Shown here: one piece after another, positions 40,450-50,461 of the stretch
Position numbering within the stretch: position 1 is the stretch's first letter
How the letters are laid out: each line of letters begins with the position of its first letter
Assembly (NCBI GenBank): GCA_030849075.1
Contig: JASAOO010003550.1
Span: forward strand, 1 to 64,000
Length of the DNA: 64,000 nucleotides
Direction of reading: 5' to 3'
From: Zelonia costaricensis
Taxonomy: Eukaryota > Euglenozoa > Kinetoplastea > Trypanosomatida > Trypanosomatidae
Translations under genes and position numbers: made by a program
Notes under the pieces: generated by a model
Told to the model about the DNA's origin: nothing
What the model saw: only the letters and a program-made list of their open reading frames with translations
Database searches by the model: none

Positions 40450-43400
40450 GACTGTGGATGGGTGTGCAAAACCAATGATCTTCACCCCCGCAAAAAAAAA
40501 AAAGGAGCAGAGAAGCATAAGTTTCATCGTAGACGTCTGGACGGCCGATTTCTACGCACGACGGCACTGCGGTCGTTTAGCCGACTGGACCAGCAGATCC
40601 ACCGCTTTCGTGCGGTCAAGCGCAGGAACGCGATCCCCGCGGCGGGGCCGCAGCACGTGCCAACAGGTGTAACTTTCCCCACGGTCACCAATGCCGTCTG
40701 CAACGCCCCCGACATCCACCAATCAAGTAATTGAGGCAAGCGACGGCGTCGTGACCCAGCCGTCGTCGTTACGCTATCACTCGCCGCGCCACACGTTCCG
40801 TCCCATTCCGGCTTTGCTCACATCCTCGGCGCATAACTAACCCTCTGAAAGGCCACACTTTCGCAACCTCACCCCAACACGGACGTCACAAATCACAGAT
40901 GCCCATCTTCACAGACCACTGCGCAGCTGCCGCCGCCCCCCCCCCCTCATCGATTACCACACGATGCAGCGCTCGTTGCACTGTATTCGACATACACAAC
41001 GCCGCTCCGGAACAGAGAATCCGCTCACCAGTTCCCTCGCCCGCTCACCGTTACATTCAGCCTCGACCCTTCCCGCCCCCCCCCTCCCACGGCTTCCAAC
41101 TCTCGAGAACTCACCCCTTTGAAGACGGCCAGCACCCCGAGCATAATTCCCAGCTGGCTTTCCTGAGCCGTGTCGCGTCGTCCGGAGGGGAGCGCCGAAA
41201 ACTCACCGGAACACTCTGCCCTGGAAATCAGCAACACCCGCCCCGGCTGTTGGAACACCCCCCCCTTGACCCACGACACCCGTGCGAGGTGTGCGAGAAA
41301 GGGCGCCCGACGCCCCCACAGACACCCCACACACGCCACTCATCGCCCCAGCAGCAACAGCTCGCTCGAAGTTGTGCGAGGGATGACTGCCTTTTTCTTT
41401 TTCCCCCGAACCCCCGGCGCCCGCACCCATTCGAACACCGCACCTACCCAGCGGAAAGCCCGCACGAAGTCCGCAACCACACCGCCCACCCATACTGAGG
41501 GCCAGAAAAGCACGATCCCCCGCCGCGTGCCCAGCCTCTGTTTTGCTTCCCCCTGGCTACCATTAACCCCGTCAAGAAAGCACCACCCCCCGCACCCACT
41601 GACACCGTGCCCAGCGAACCCAAAAGCGGCGGGCCGCGCTGCGCCAACCGAGCCGAAAGATGGCGGCCCACGCCGCCCCCATCAAAAGCAGGCGGGGTGC
41701 CGTCCCCCAACGGAGCGGCCCACCACACACCAGGGACAGACAAAAACGGGGTTCTTTTGCGCTGGCGGGTTCCGTGCCGCCGGTGGGGGGCGGCCACAAT
41801 GCCCACGGGAAAACCGCGCGGGGGGAGTGGACCCCACGACCCCCAGCACCCCGCACCGCCACCAGACACGCCGTCGCCGCGCACCCCCCTCTCGGAAGGA
41901 GAGAGGGCTTCTCCTGAAATCGAGGGCCCCTTAAGACCTAGACTAAGTAGAGTTGTAACCAGCGCTGGTTGCGCACCTTTCGCAAGGTACCCAGCACCAG
42001 CGCGACCCTTTATTCCCCACCCGCGCAGCCCCAGCGGCCGCACCGCCTGTGTTTCCAAGGGTTCTGGTTGAGCGGGGGGGGGGGGTAGAAGATGCGGCGC
42101 TTTTCCTCCCACCCACGGCCGACGTGTCGAACCCGAGCCCTTCCCAGGGATTTTTACCTCGGAGCTGCGAGCATTCCTTTTGAAGCTAACCTTAAAGCGC
42201 GGGCTCGGCGTGGGGGGAGGGGGGGCTTCCCCGGGGAATTCGAGCGGAACTCCTTGCCCTTCGCCCCACCATCCGGCGCGCCACCCCGGCTTGCAGGTTA
42301 GGGCTCCGGCCAGGGAATGCGCAACCCACGGTGCGCATTGGAGTGGCGGGGCCGCGCCCCTATTGAAAAATAAAAGAGAGCCCCGCGGGCATAGGGGACG
42401 CCCCCCCAACCCCGCGCGCCACCACGCCGGCGGCTTTGGCGCGGCCGCCCCAGGAGCAGCCACCCCCCCCAACAGCGCGGGAAAGGGAGGGAACGATCGC
42501 AGAGCCCAACACCAGCAGACCCCGGGAGTTGAAAGGGTCCAACAAACCCCTAACCGGTTTGCACGCATCACACTGGGCGCTGGTGGCCGCTTTTTGATGC
42601 TTTTACCCTGGCTCACGCGCTCTGTGGGTGTAGCGGCTTTCCTTGGCACGCCGGGGTTGGTTGCCACTTCGCTTTCTCATTGACCGCGGAGAATCGATGG
42701 CGTGCTGACTTCTCCCCCTGGCAGAGACAGCGGGGTCAAGTGGCCAGCCTTTTTTCGGCGTTGCTTTCGAAAACCCGCAGCCGAAGGGATCCCCCGGAAA
42801 CCAAGGGAGCGGGGGGGGGGTATTCCCCCGAATAAAATCCGCACCGAAACCGGACCGGCAGCGGAACGAAGACGCGCCCGCGCGGCCCCAGCAGGATTCC
42901 GCCGCTTTTCTTGCAGTGCCGGCGCGAACCGGCTTGTGTTGATGAAGGTATTTTCGAGGGGTTCTATTCGTTCGTCTGACACGGCGTTGTGGGCTTGGTT
43001 TCCGCGGGGCGTTGGGGAACTCCGAACACCGGTTTCACGGTTCAGGGACGTGACTGAGAAAACGGGGCCTTTGTGGCCAGGGCCTGTTTCAAACGAGTCA
43101 TGTTCCGGCTGGCGGGGGGGGGGGGGATAAGCGGTGGGAAAGCCCCCTCGCTGGTTTTTCCGCGGTGCATATGGCGGCTTCTACCCGACGCAGGGAGCGG
43201 ACCAGGGCGTGCGTGTTCGCCTGGGCTTTTTTATCATGAGCCCTGGAGCGGGGGGGTGGTGGCGCAGCCGGGCATGCGGGGTTGTGCGGGGGCGGGCTCG
43301 CAGTAGGCAAATGGGGGTTTGGCGGCGCCATCCGCGACCGTACAGGTGGCACCCGATCCGGCGGGGGCAAGTGTCGCGGTTGGCTGTGGTTTGTTTCCCT

Positions 43401-44981
43401 TGTGTCTGGCGGGCCGCCGCGTTGGCACGGCCGGGTGCTTTCCGCGGGGCGCGTGTGCGGGTCTCGCGGCGCGCCGGCTTTGGGGCGGGGCGGGGGCCCT
43501 GGCCGGCCCCCCGGGCCGGGGGCGTTGTGTCCCGTGGCGGGGGCTGACGGGCCCAGATGGCCCCCACCCACGCTGGCCAAGGGCGTTGGATTTGCATGAG
43601 GTCAGCGCCAGGGTGTGGCGGCGCGAGGGGGGACGGGGCGTTGGGTGGGTCTGCGCGGGTGGGGCGGCTGGGCGGCGTGGGCTTCCCGGGGTGTGCGGCG
43701 CTTTTCTTCACTTTCTATACCTCCGCGGGGGGCGCGCTGGTCCGGGGTGAAAACGCCGGTTGCCAAGCCGGTTCCCGCGACAGCAACCTTGGCACCCTTC
43801 TTCTCAGTGCCTTTGTCTGTTTTCCATCCCGTCTTCAGGCGAGTGCGCCGTGTTGAACGCAGACCGTTCGTTTTCGCTCGCGATGCCTGTTGGTTTTGGC
43901 CCCCCTCCGTTTTCAAGCGTAACGCGCTCGTCGCAGGACAAAAAGCGCCTCGACCCGCTGGCCCGGTTGCTCGGGGATATGATTGTGCTGTCAATGGTTG
44001 TGCGTACCCGCTGTTCTTTGCGCGCGTCAAGTTCGGATCGCTCACGTCTCTGCCATTCTGTCCTTGTTTCCTGTCCCCCTGGTCTTGTGCATCGCTTTTC
44101 GGGTGTGTGGCTTTTTTTCGGGGCGTGGGCTCCTGTTCCTGGTGGGTGCCTTGTGCGGTTCCCCTCTCCGCTCCCCCAGCGCCGTTTCCTTTGCGTGGGG
44201 CCGGGCTTCTCGTGGCGCCTGCGTGGTTGCGGTGGATGCTTCAACGCGGCAGGCAGCCCACGGTAGGATTTTCGGCGCCGTGAGTCAGATTTGGGGACTG
44301 AGTGTAGTCTTTTTTGGCAACGCTGCCAGGGGGGGGCGGAGACATCGACCCCCCCCAGCGCTAGTGTTCGCTGGCGGAAATGGCGCCTGTGCGTGTTGCT
44401 GTGTGCGGCGTGCTGTCTTAGGTGGTGCTTTTTTTTAGAGGTATGCTTCCTCCCATCTTTAGGTTCGGGTTGCGCTTCCTTCCGGCACACGTTCTGTATT
44501 CATCCACGCTCCTCGTCTTGTGTCGTCCTTGGGGCTTCTGGCTGTTTCGCGGTGGCTGGCGTCAAGCGGTGCGGCGCCCGGTGCCTGTGCCCGGCGGTGG
44601 AAGGGGGCCGGTCTTTGCAAAAAAGCGCTCTCGTTGTGGGCCGTTGCGTTTTGGTGGGCGCTGAGGGTGTGGGGCGGCAGCTTTCCGTTGAGAGAGAGAC
44701 CGGGGCCAGCGCTGAGTCGCAACCAGGCGCCACCAAGCCAGAAAGTAGGGGGTCGCAAGGTCCGGGGTCGTGGTCGTGCACGTGCTCTGTCCCTTCGGGG
44801 CCATGGGTCTTGGGACCGTTCCGCCTAACCCCTCCTCGCCCGGCCCCAGGCCACCCCCACCCCACCCGTTTCACGAGCCTGGCCGCGGCAAGCGTTTCCT
44901 GTTCGATGACCGGTTCACTCATGTTTTTCAGCTGAGGCGACTACTTTTGTGAATCGTGACGCGTGGCGCGCGAGGTGTCAA

Positions 44982-45062
44982 GTCACTATACCCAAGTGGT
45001 TACGGGGACTGACTACTAATCAGTTGCGATTTCGCGCGTAGGTTCGAACCCTGCTGGTGACG
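44982..45062 (+). tRNA. tRNA-Ser with anticodon ACT (possible pseudogene or odd isoacceptor)
   Basis: All helices of a type II tRNA close. Acceptor GTCACTA (44982-44988) pairs with TGGTGAC (45055-45061), discriminator G62 as in tRNA-Ser. D stem CCC/GGG; anticodon stem ACTGA/TCAGT (45008-45012, 45020-45024) around loop CTACTAA, so the anticodon at 45015-45017 is ACT with T33 and A37. A long variable arm (GCGATTTCGC) marks Ser or Leu. T arm GTAGG-TTCGAAC-CCTGC contains a perfect internal B box; a TTTTT Pol III terminator follows at 45065-45069. The A-box region (TACCCAAGTGG) departs from the consensus. Eukaryotes normally read AGC/AGT with a GCT tRNA. Confidence 0.85.
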
Positions 45063-45064
45063 AC

Positions 45065-45069
45065 TTTTT
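45065..45069 (+). terminator. Pol III terminator of the tRNA gene
   Basis: TTTTT begins three bases after the discriminator base. Confidence 0.85.
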
Positions 45070-45738
45070 CTCTTTGGCCCGAAGGGGGGCTTGCCAACAG
45101 TATCGATCCAGCTGACTGCTATTTGAAAGCGGGGGTTGGCCTTTTTTTTTTTGCCTGAGGCTGTGGGGGACCGCGGGGCGGAGGCGGCAAGGGCCAGGGC
45201 TGTCAAGGGCAAAGCGGGACGAACCCCCCCTCCACGTACTGCACGGTGAGGATGGGGTCTGGAGATCATCTGAATGCGCTGGGTGCACTAACTTGACTGA
45301 AGCGGGGGCCGCCGCGCTGCCCTGCGGGCTGTTGAAGAGGCCCAAGTTGTCTGAAGCACAGCGCACGCGCGCCTACATTTTGGATAGGGGCTCAAGCTCA
45401 ACGAAGGGGCGTGTTCACCGAAGTTCTGGGCACACCAGAAATTCGAGATTATCCCTTCAAACGAAAAAAATACGCAAAGGTTCTAAGCGACAGGAATGAA
45501 ATGGGTGGTGCCTCTGGAAGGAGCCTGTCGGCGTTGCACGCTTGCTACGCGAAGGGTGCACAGGCGCTTGCTCGACCGTGTCGATTTGATCGCTTCAGAT
45601 GTCGCTACCGCTGCATGGCACTCTGGGTTTCCGACCACCTCTCAAAACGGTCTCGCTCCCGCTCCCTTTAGTTTTCTGTGCTCAAAACAGCGTGAGCTTC
45701 CACAGCTAGCCACCCCCTCCGCTGATTTCTCTTTTTGC

Positions 45739-45740
45739 AG
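45739..45740 (+). promoter_or_regulatory. Candidate spliced-leader acceptor for the SLC35F-like gene
   Basis: Pyrimidine tract GATTTCTCTTTTTGC ends in AG, 20 bases before the ATG at 45760. This acceptor argues against longer in-frame starts upstream. Confidence 0.75.
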
Positions 45741-45759
45741 GTGCTTTAGGCCAGGCAAA

Positions 45760-47118
45760 ATGGCCAGTTTCGCCAGCTGCGGCTTCGGGGCGGTTGGGGC
45801 GATGCTCAAGCGGATCCTCCTGGGCCAAGCCTTGGCACTTCTCAACTCCCTAACCGGGGTCTCAACGACGAAGCTAGTCAACAATAACGCTAGCTACCCC
45901 GTTCTGCAGTCAGTGACAGCATACGCGTTCATCTGCGCGGTCTATCTTCCACTCTTCCTCGTTGTGCTGTACAAGTTCCGAGCGCAGCGGTTTTCGGACT
46001 TTACCTTTCTCAACCGGTGGTGGAAGTACGCTATCTTGGCCGTCGTCGACCTGGAGGCCAACTACGTTGTTGTCCTGGCTTACCAGTACACGAACATGAT
46101 TTCTGTGCAGCTGCTCAGCTGCTTTACTGTGCCGTGCGTTCTCGTCTTGAGCTTCTTTTTCTTGCGCATGAAGTTTGCCGTCACCCACGTCGTCGGCGGC
46201 GTTATCGCAATTGGCGGCTTAGTCTTTCTGATCGCGCTTGATGCCGATGGTTTGTCGCGTTCGGGGGGCGGGAGCCAGGAGGTGCTGGGCGATGTGCTGT
46301 GCCTCATCTCCAGCGCTTTGTACGCAGTGAGCAACGTGCTGACGGAGTGGTTTGTGAAGCCATCAAAGCCGGCACTGTTTTTCTCTTGCTGCGCGAGGAG
46401 GGCAAGTGGTGGCGCAGCGGACGACACGACTTCTGCTCTCCCGCACCAAGCGAGCCAGGAGCCCGCGGAGAGGTACGCGGAGGACGGGGAGCTGGACGCG
46501 CCTGCCGACCTGCCGCAGGTGCCTGTGTACGTCCCTGTGGTCGAAAACCTGGCGATGATGTCCTCGTTTGCGCTCGTGTTCGCCACGATTCAGTTTTTCG
46601 CGGCTGAGTGGAAGACGCTGAAACCGAATCGCAGCGCATGGACAGGGGAGGACTGGCTATTCCAGATGGTCTTTGGCATCACAATGCTCCTGCTCTACAC
46701 GGCCATGCCAATCATGTTCATCATCTCGAGCGCCGCATTCGGCAACATTTCTCTCTTGACTGCCAACGTGTACTCCATCATCTGGAATGTCACGATTTTC
46801 AAGATTTATCCGACGAAGCTGTTTTTTGTGTCGTACGTCATCATCGTCGTCGGCATCCTGCTGTACAACCTGACCGACATGGTGCGAATCCCCTTTTGTA
46901 GTCGCTGGAACTACCCATGTGGGGATCCGTTCAAGAACGACGTGGCAGAGACGGAGACGGATGCCGAAGAGCAGATGGGCGAATCGGCCGCTGCGGTCCA
47001 GCACGCCGACGCAGAGGACGGCCCATACGAGGCGGATGCCGCCAAAGGCGACACCCAACCTGCCAAAGCTGCGATCGACAGCACCGGGCAGATTGATGAG
47101 TCGCGCCGCGAGGTGTGA
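45760..47118 (+). CDS. SLC35F-like membrane transporter
   Basis: 452 residues from the ATG at 45760 (MASFASCGFGAVGAM). About ten hydrophobic segments in the drug/metabolite transporter (DMT) fold, for example LLSCFTVPCVLVLSFFFL and VVGGVIAIGGLVFLIALD, with a two-fold repeat. Matches to SLC35F1/F2 are ALLNSLTGVSTTKLVNNN near the N-terminus, YQYTNMISVQLLSCFTVP and DVLCLISSALYAVSNVLTEW. A hydrophilic central loop of ~70 residues (about 225-290) and an acidic C-terminal tail are added. SLC35F substrates are poorly known, so a nucleotide-sugar role is not claimed. First gene of the rightward array and nearest to the tRNA. Confidence 0.9.
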   Translation: MASFASCGFGAVGAMLKRILLGQALALLNSLTGVSTTKLVNNNASYPVLQSVTAYAFICAVYLPLFLVVLYKFRAQRFSDFTFLNRWWKYAILAVVDLEANYVVVLAYQYTNMISVQLLSCFTVPCVLVLSFFFLRMKFAVTHVVGGVIAIGGLVFLIALDADGLSRSGGGSQEVLGDVLCLISSALYAVSNVLTEWFVKPSKPALFFSCCARRASGGAADDTTSALPHQASQEPAERYAEDGELDAPADLPQVPVYVPVVENLAMMSSFALVFATIQFFAAEWKTLKPNRSAWTGEDWLFQMVFGITMLLLYTAMPIMFIISSAAFGNISLLTANVYSIIWNVTIFKIYPTKLFFVSYVIIVVGILLYNLTDMVRIPFCSRWNYPCGDPFKNDVAETETDAEEQMGESAAAVQHADAEDGPYEADAAKGDTQPAKAAIDSTGQIDESRREV

Positions 47119-47528
47119 TCTTTTTTCTTCCTTGCTCGTCTCGATAAAAGGCGCCCACATGGCCCGTAATAAAAAAAGAGATGAAAAGCAGCGCCGGTGA
47201 CTCGAGGCGCAGAGGGCGTCTTAGCGACGTTCAGAGGCTGTAAGAGCTTAGCTTCCGCTCAGAGCGCCAGTGGCAGAAAAAAAAAAAAAAGAGGAGCAAT
47301 CAACAATTCGCGTGACAAGATGTCACAAAAACCTGAGAGCTCACCACGCAAGCTGTGGCGTGTCACATCCGGTCCTCCTGCGGCTCTGAGTTTCTACCAG
47401 GAGACTTTGCAGAAGCGGAGGAATTTTCTTCTCGCTGTGCTCTTGCTGCTATGCACAAGCTCCAGGCCTTTCTCGTCTCTTCTCTCCTCCCTGGCTCTCG
47501 ACTCTTTCGGCCACAGAGCCATTCCCAA
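47119..47528. other. Inter-genic stretch with the IPTase splice signals
   Basis: No separate gene. Contains an A-run at about 47277-47291 and, at 47467-47508, a long pyrimidine tract that serves the isopentenyltransferase gene. Confidence 0.65.
47515..47516 (+). promoter_or_regulatory. Candidate spliced-leader acceptor within the IPTase 5' region
   Basis: A tract rich in TCT/CTC at 47467-47508 is followed by CCACAG, 13 bases before the ATG at 47529. It lies downstream of the in-frame ATG at 47451, so use of this acceptor removes that upstream start. Confidence 0.7.
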
Positions 47529-48893
47529 ATGCCGCGGGTCGAGAAGCCCGTCTTCTTCGTAGTCGGGGCAACCGGCAGCGGAAAGTCAAAGGTCGCCGTA
47601 GAAGTCGCGCTGGAGCTGAAGCAAGCCCACAACTACACTAGTGTTGTGATTGTCAACTGCGATGTGTACCAGTGCTTCCGTGACCTCCCCGTCTCCACTA
47701 ACAAGCCGTCCCCGGCAGAGTGCGGTGACGTGCCCCATGTCGGACTAGGCTTTCTTGACAGCGACGGCTCGGTTCTCGCCGACTGCGACTGCACGTGCGC
47801 CGAAGCTTGCGCGTTTCTGGACGAAGCCCGCGCACAGCTTCGCGGCGATTCTGCATTCAACGTCCACGGGTATCAACGTATCGTTTCCGCCTTTGTCGCC
47901 GGGTTTTTTCAGCGCAACATCGACGGCGCAGTAGTCATATGCGGCGGCACTTGCTACTACGCACAGTCTTTGCTTTTTGCAGACGCGCTCGTCAACGAAG
48001 GCACACCAATCACGACCAGCACGTCCAGTGAAGACGCGTATGCCGACGGCAATCTATGGGAGCGTCTAAAGGCGGCTGATCCCACGGTCGCGGCCCGGTA
48101 CCATCCAAACGACCGGCGGCGCATCAAGCGGCTCCTTGACATCCACGAAGCGACGGGGTGTGCGCCGTCGTCGATCTTCGATGCGCAGACGGCGCGGCTC
48201 CGCCTCAACGCGGAGGCTGTGTTTGTGTTGTGGGTGCGCATGGAGCGTGGGCCTCTCGACCTTTGCCTCGACGAGCGCGTCGATGCAATGGTGGAGCGCG
48301 GGATGCTGGGGGAGATCGAGGAGTTCTGGACTCGTTGCGGCGGAAGGCTACCCAATAGCAGTCTCTCCGAAGCAATTGGTTGCAAGGAGTTTGCTCAGCT
48401 CTTCCACTCCGAGCTGCAGCCGTCTCCCATCAGCGATAAAGATGTCGTTTCAGCAGTGGAGCAGGTGAAATCGAACACACGGCGCTACGCGCGGCAGCAA
48501 GAGCGCTGGATTCAAAACCGACTTCTTGCACTGCTGCATGCTTCGCCTCTCAAGCCTCTGTGGAGGCATTTTGTAGTTTTGTGGGTACGAAAGGGAGTCG
48601 ATGTCATGGCAACAGTGCGTTGCACGTTGGGAGAAGCGCTCGCCGACTCGAGCGATTCCTCTTGCGTTGACGAGTCGCTGTTTCCGCTGAGGCGTGAGCT
48701 GGCAACGCGGCAGCCAGTGTCTCAGGAAACTTGCGACGCGTGCGGTGCCATCGTGTACGGTCGGGGCCAGATGGAGCTGCACCTGAAGTCGAAGCGTCAC
48801 CGAGGCGCACTGAGGCGGCTGGCATTAGAAAAGGAGCAGCTAGAGAAATATGGGCGCGAGCTGCCGCCGCCAAAGCGAAAGCGAAGCGGCTGA
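47529..48893 (+). CDS. tRNA dimethylallyltransferase (isopentenyltransferase) with C-terminal zinc finger
   Basis: 454 residues from the ATG at 47529 (MPRVEKPVFFVVGATGSGKS). P-loop GATGSGKS at 13-20, NCDVYQCFRDLPVSTNKPS (usual IPTase: DSxQxYxxLxIxTxK), GGTCYYAQSLL (usual GGTxxYxxALL) and RRIKRLLDIHEATG. The enzyme adds an isopentenyl group to A37 of tRNAs with A36-A37-A38. The C-terminus carries a matrin-type C2H2 finger: Cys402, Cys405, His418 and His424 in CDACGAIVYGRGQMELHLKS, as in eukaryotic MOD5/TRIT1. An alternative ATG at 47451 adds 26 residues (MHKLQAFLVSSLLPGSRLFR) that would look like a mitochondrial presequence; in yeast MOD5 two starts give mitochondrial and cytosolic forms. Confidence 0.93.
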   Translation: MPRVEKPVFFVVGATGSGKSKVAVEVALELKQAHNYTSVVIVNCDVYQCFRDLPVSTNKPSPAECGDVPHVGLGFLDSDGSVLADCDCTCAEACAFLDEARAQLRGDSAFNVHGYQRIVSAFVAGFFQRNIDGAVVICGGTCYYAQSLLFADALVNEGTPITTSTSSEDAYADGNLWERLKAADPTVAARYHPNDRRRIKRLLDIHEATGCAPSSIFDAQTARLRLNAEAVFVLWVRMERGPLDLCLDERVDAMVERGMLGEIEEFWTRCGGRLPNSSLSEAIGCKEFAQLFHSELQPSPISDKDVVSAVEQVKSNTRRYARQQERWIQNRLLALLHASPLKPLWRHFVVLWVRKGVDVMATVRCTLGEALADSSDSSCVDESLFPLRRELATRQPVSQETCDACGAIVYGRGQMELHLKSKRHRGALRRLALEKEQLEKYGRELPPPKRKRSG

Positions 48894-49426
48894 CGCTGCT
48901 TTTTTCTTTTCTTCCCCTCTGCCGAAGCCTGGCCGACATCGAGCTACCCACTTTTGTGTTTCTGCTACTGCAACACTGTGATTGAGAAGCATCCGTCAAA
49001 GCCGTGGTTTGCGCACCCTCTCCGCCATCCAGGTCGCTAGGTTGCGCGTTGTGAAGTCAGCTGCAGCGACTTGCCGCCTTCGTTTTTGGTGGGCGCAGGA
49101 GCTCTGATCTGCTCCATGGGGAGGCGTCTGCCCGGACAGGTCCGCATGTCCTTCCAGGCGAAGCTTGAGAGTCCTCGTTCGCAGCTCTAGCAGCTCTTTT
49201 CGGTGCAACTACTGCAAATGCCATTATGTAGCAGAGTTTCTCGCCTCAGCTCCATTTTTCTCGCAGCTTCTCGCCCTTCGAACTGTTTTTTTTTCCAGCC
49301 AAGCGGCCGCACACGCACACTCCGGTTGTCTCGCTCTACCCTTAGCTCGCGTTGCTGGTTTTCTGGCACGCGTACTCCATTCTTCGCCGTCCTCTTTTTT
49401 TCCCACCCTCTACTTAGACAGCCCAC
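48894..49426. other. Inter-genic stretch (UTRs)
   Basis: No supported gene. Pyrimidine tracts at 49287-49302 and 49387-49411 precede the signal peptide peptidase gene. Confidence 0.6.
49416..49417 (+). promoter_or_regulatory. Candidate spliced-leader acceptor for signal peptide peptidase
   Basis: CCTCTTTTTTTCCCACCCTC ends near 49410 and is followed by AG at 49416-49417 (a second AG at 49420-49421), about ten bases before the ATG. Confidence 0.7.
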
Positions 49427-50461
49427 ATGTCTCAGTTTTACGTTGCGCTGTCGTTTCTCGTCGTGTGCGCTGTCGCTGCGGTCGTCGCGGGAGCGCTGCG
49501 ATGCCGCAAGACGCTGATGAGTGGCAAGTCCGAGATCGCCCTTCAAGCGGACGAGGCGCTGTCCATGCCTTTGAATGGCTCCGTGGTGCTTTTCTCGATC
49601 TACGTCTCCCTACGCTTCATTCCGAAAGAGTACTTCAATGTGATGCTGTCCTTCTACCTCGGCGTCATCAGCATCTTCGCCCTCCACCTGTTCATCAAGG
49701 GCTACATGAAGCCGAACGTTCTGACGGGGCTGATCTGCATCAGCGTAGGTTGTGCAAGCCTATTTACGCACAACTGGGTCGCAAGCAATGCGCTGGCCTT
49801 TTCCATCGCTGTCACTGCGCTTGAGTCGCTGCCTGTTAGCGGGTTTGCGACGTCTTTCATTCTGCTCATCGGGCTGTTCTTCTACGACATCTTCTGGGTG
49901 TTCGGCTCAGACGTCATGCTGACTGTCGCCACCGGCATCGATGGTCCCATCAAGCTGGTCTTCCCGCAGACGGTTTTCGGCGATCATGCGAGGAAGAGTC
50001 TGCTCGGTCTCGGCGACATCATCGTCCCAGGTCTTTTCATCTGTCAGACACTGGTGTTCTCGAGGGACTACGTGAAGCGCGGGAACGTGTACTTTGTCAC
50101 AGCCGTCGTGGCGTACACTTCCAGCCTCATCAACACGATGGTGGTCATGATCGTCTTTGAGCACGGACAGCCAGCCCTGCTCTTCATCGTGCCGTGGCTT
50201 CTCGTGACGTTTTCCGCTGTCGCCGTGTACCAGGGTGACGTCATGGCAGCGTGGAACTTCGACGTCCTCAGCGTGTTCAGCGCACCTGCCGACGACGGCG
50301 CCGCTGCGGCACAGCCCCACGCCGAGGAACCGGAGTCCATCACGAGGTTTGTTTGTGACTGTGTGCTTGACCTTTTCGGCCTCGCCAAGGAGGAGGATGG
50401 CGCCAAGGCAGAGGCGAGTGCAGCCGCGGCGACGGCGCTGAAGTCGAAGAAGGAGGCTTGA
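49427..50461 (+). CDS. SPP: Signal peptide peptidase (presenilin-type aspartyl protease)
   Basis: 344 residues, ATG at 49427. Nine hydrophobic segments, normal for the family. Catalytic residues are intact: Asp154 in the YD motif (FFYDIFWVFG) and Asp197 in GLGD (LLGLGDIIVPG); the PAL motif is QPALL (248-252) as in all presenilin/SPP enzymes. The FWVFGSDVML and YTSSLI neighbourhoods are typical of SPP rather than presenilin, and there is no long loop between the two active-site helices. The C-terminal ~60 residues form an acidic then Ala/Lys-rich tail ending KSKKEA, compatible with an ER-retrieval signal. It cleaves leftover signal peptides and some tail-anchored proteins within the ER membrane. 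Confidence 0.96.
   Translation: MSQFYVALSFLVVCAVAAVVAGALRCRKTLMSGKSEIALQADEALSMPLNGSVVLFSIYVSLRFIPKEYFNVMLSFYLGVISIFALHLFIKGYMKPNVLTGLICISVGCASLFTHNWVASNALAFSIAVTALESLPVSGFATSFILLIGLFFYDIFWVFGSDVMLTVATGIDGPIKLVFPQTVFGDHARKSLLGLGDIIVPGLFICQTLVFSRDYVKRGNVYFVTAVVAYTSSLINTMVVMIVFEHGQPALLFIVPWLLVTFSAVAVYQGDVMAAWNFDVLSVFSAPADDGAAAAQPHAEEPESITRFVCDCVLDLFGLAKEEDGAKAEASAAAATALKSKKEA

Larger units (their letters stand above)
40450..45759. other. Divergent strand-switch region (Pol II start zone)
   Basis: Leftward and rightward arrays meet head-to-head here, so by trypanosomatid convention this is where Pol II starts in both directions. It has no credible protein gene. The plus strand is C/A-rich from about 40900 to 41950, with many C-runs (for example 40936-40946 and 41075-41088), mixed around 42000-42900, and G/T-rich from about 42900 to 44900 (G-runs at 43113-43126 and GT-rich 44040-44560). 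The skew flip means each outward transcript has a G/T-rich RNA. A tRNA gene lies at 44982-45062 near the right edge. Established work in T. brucei links GT-rich DNA at start regions to promoter activity and H2A.Z; no sharp promoter motif is visible. Confidence 0.85.

Noticed and set aside
41444..42667. 407-codon minus-strand frame in the strand-switch region
   Set aside because: Pro/Gly-rich translation of G/C-runs with no domain; several overlapping frames of equal quality exist on both strands.
40450..45759. CRISPR array, rRNA or transposon in the strand-switch region
   Set aside because: No regularly spaced repeats, no rRNA-like sequence and no transposase or reverse-transcriptase frame; CRISPR is not expected in a eukaryotic nucleus.
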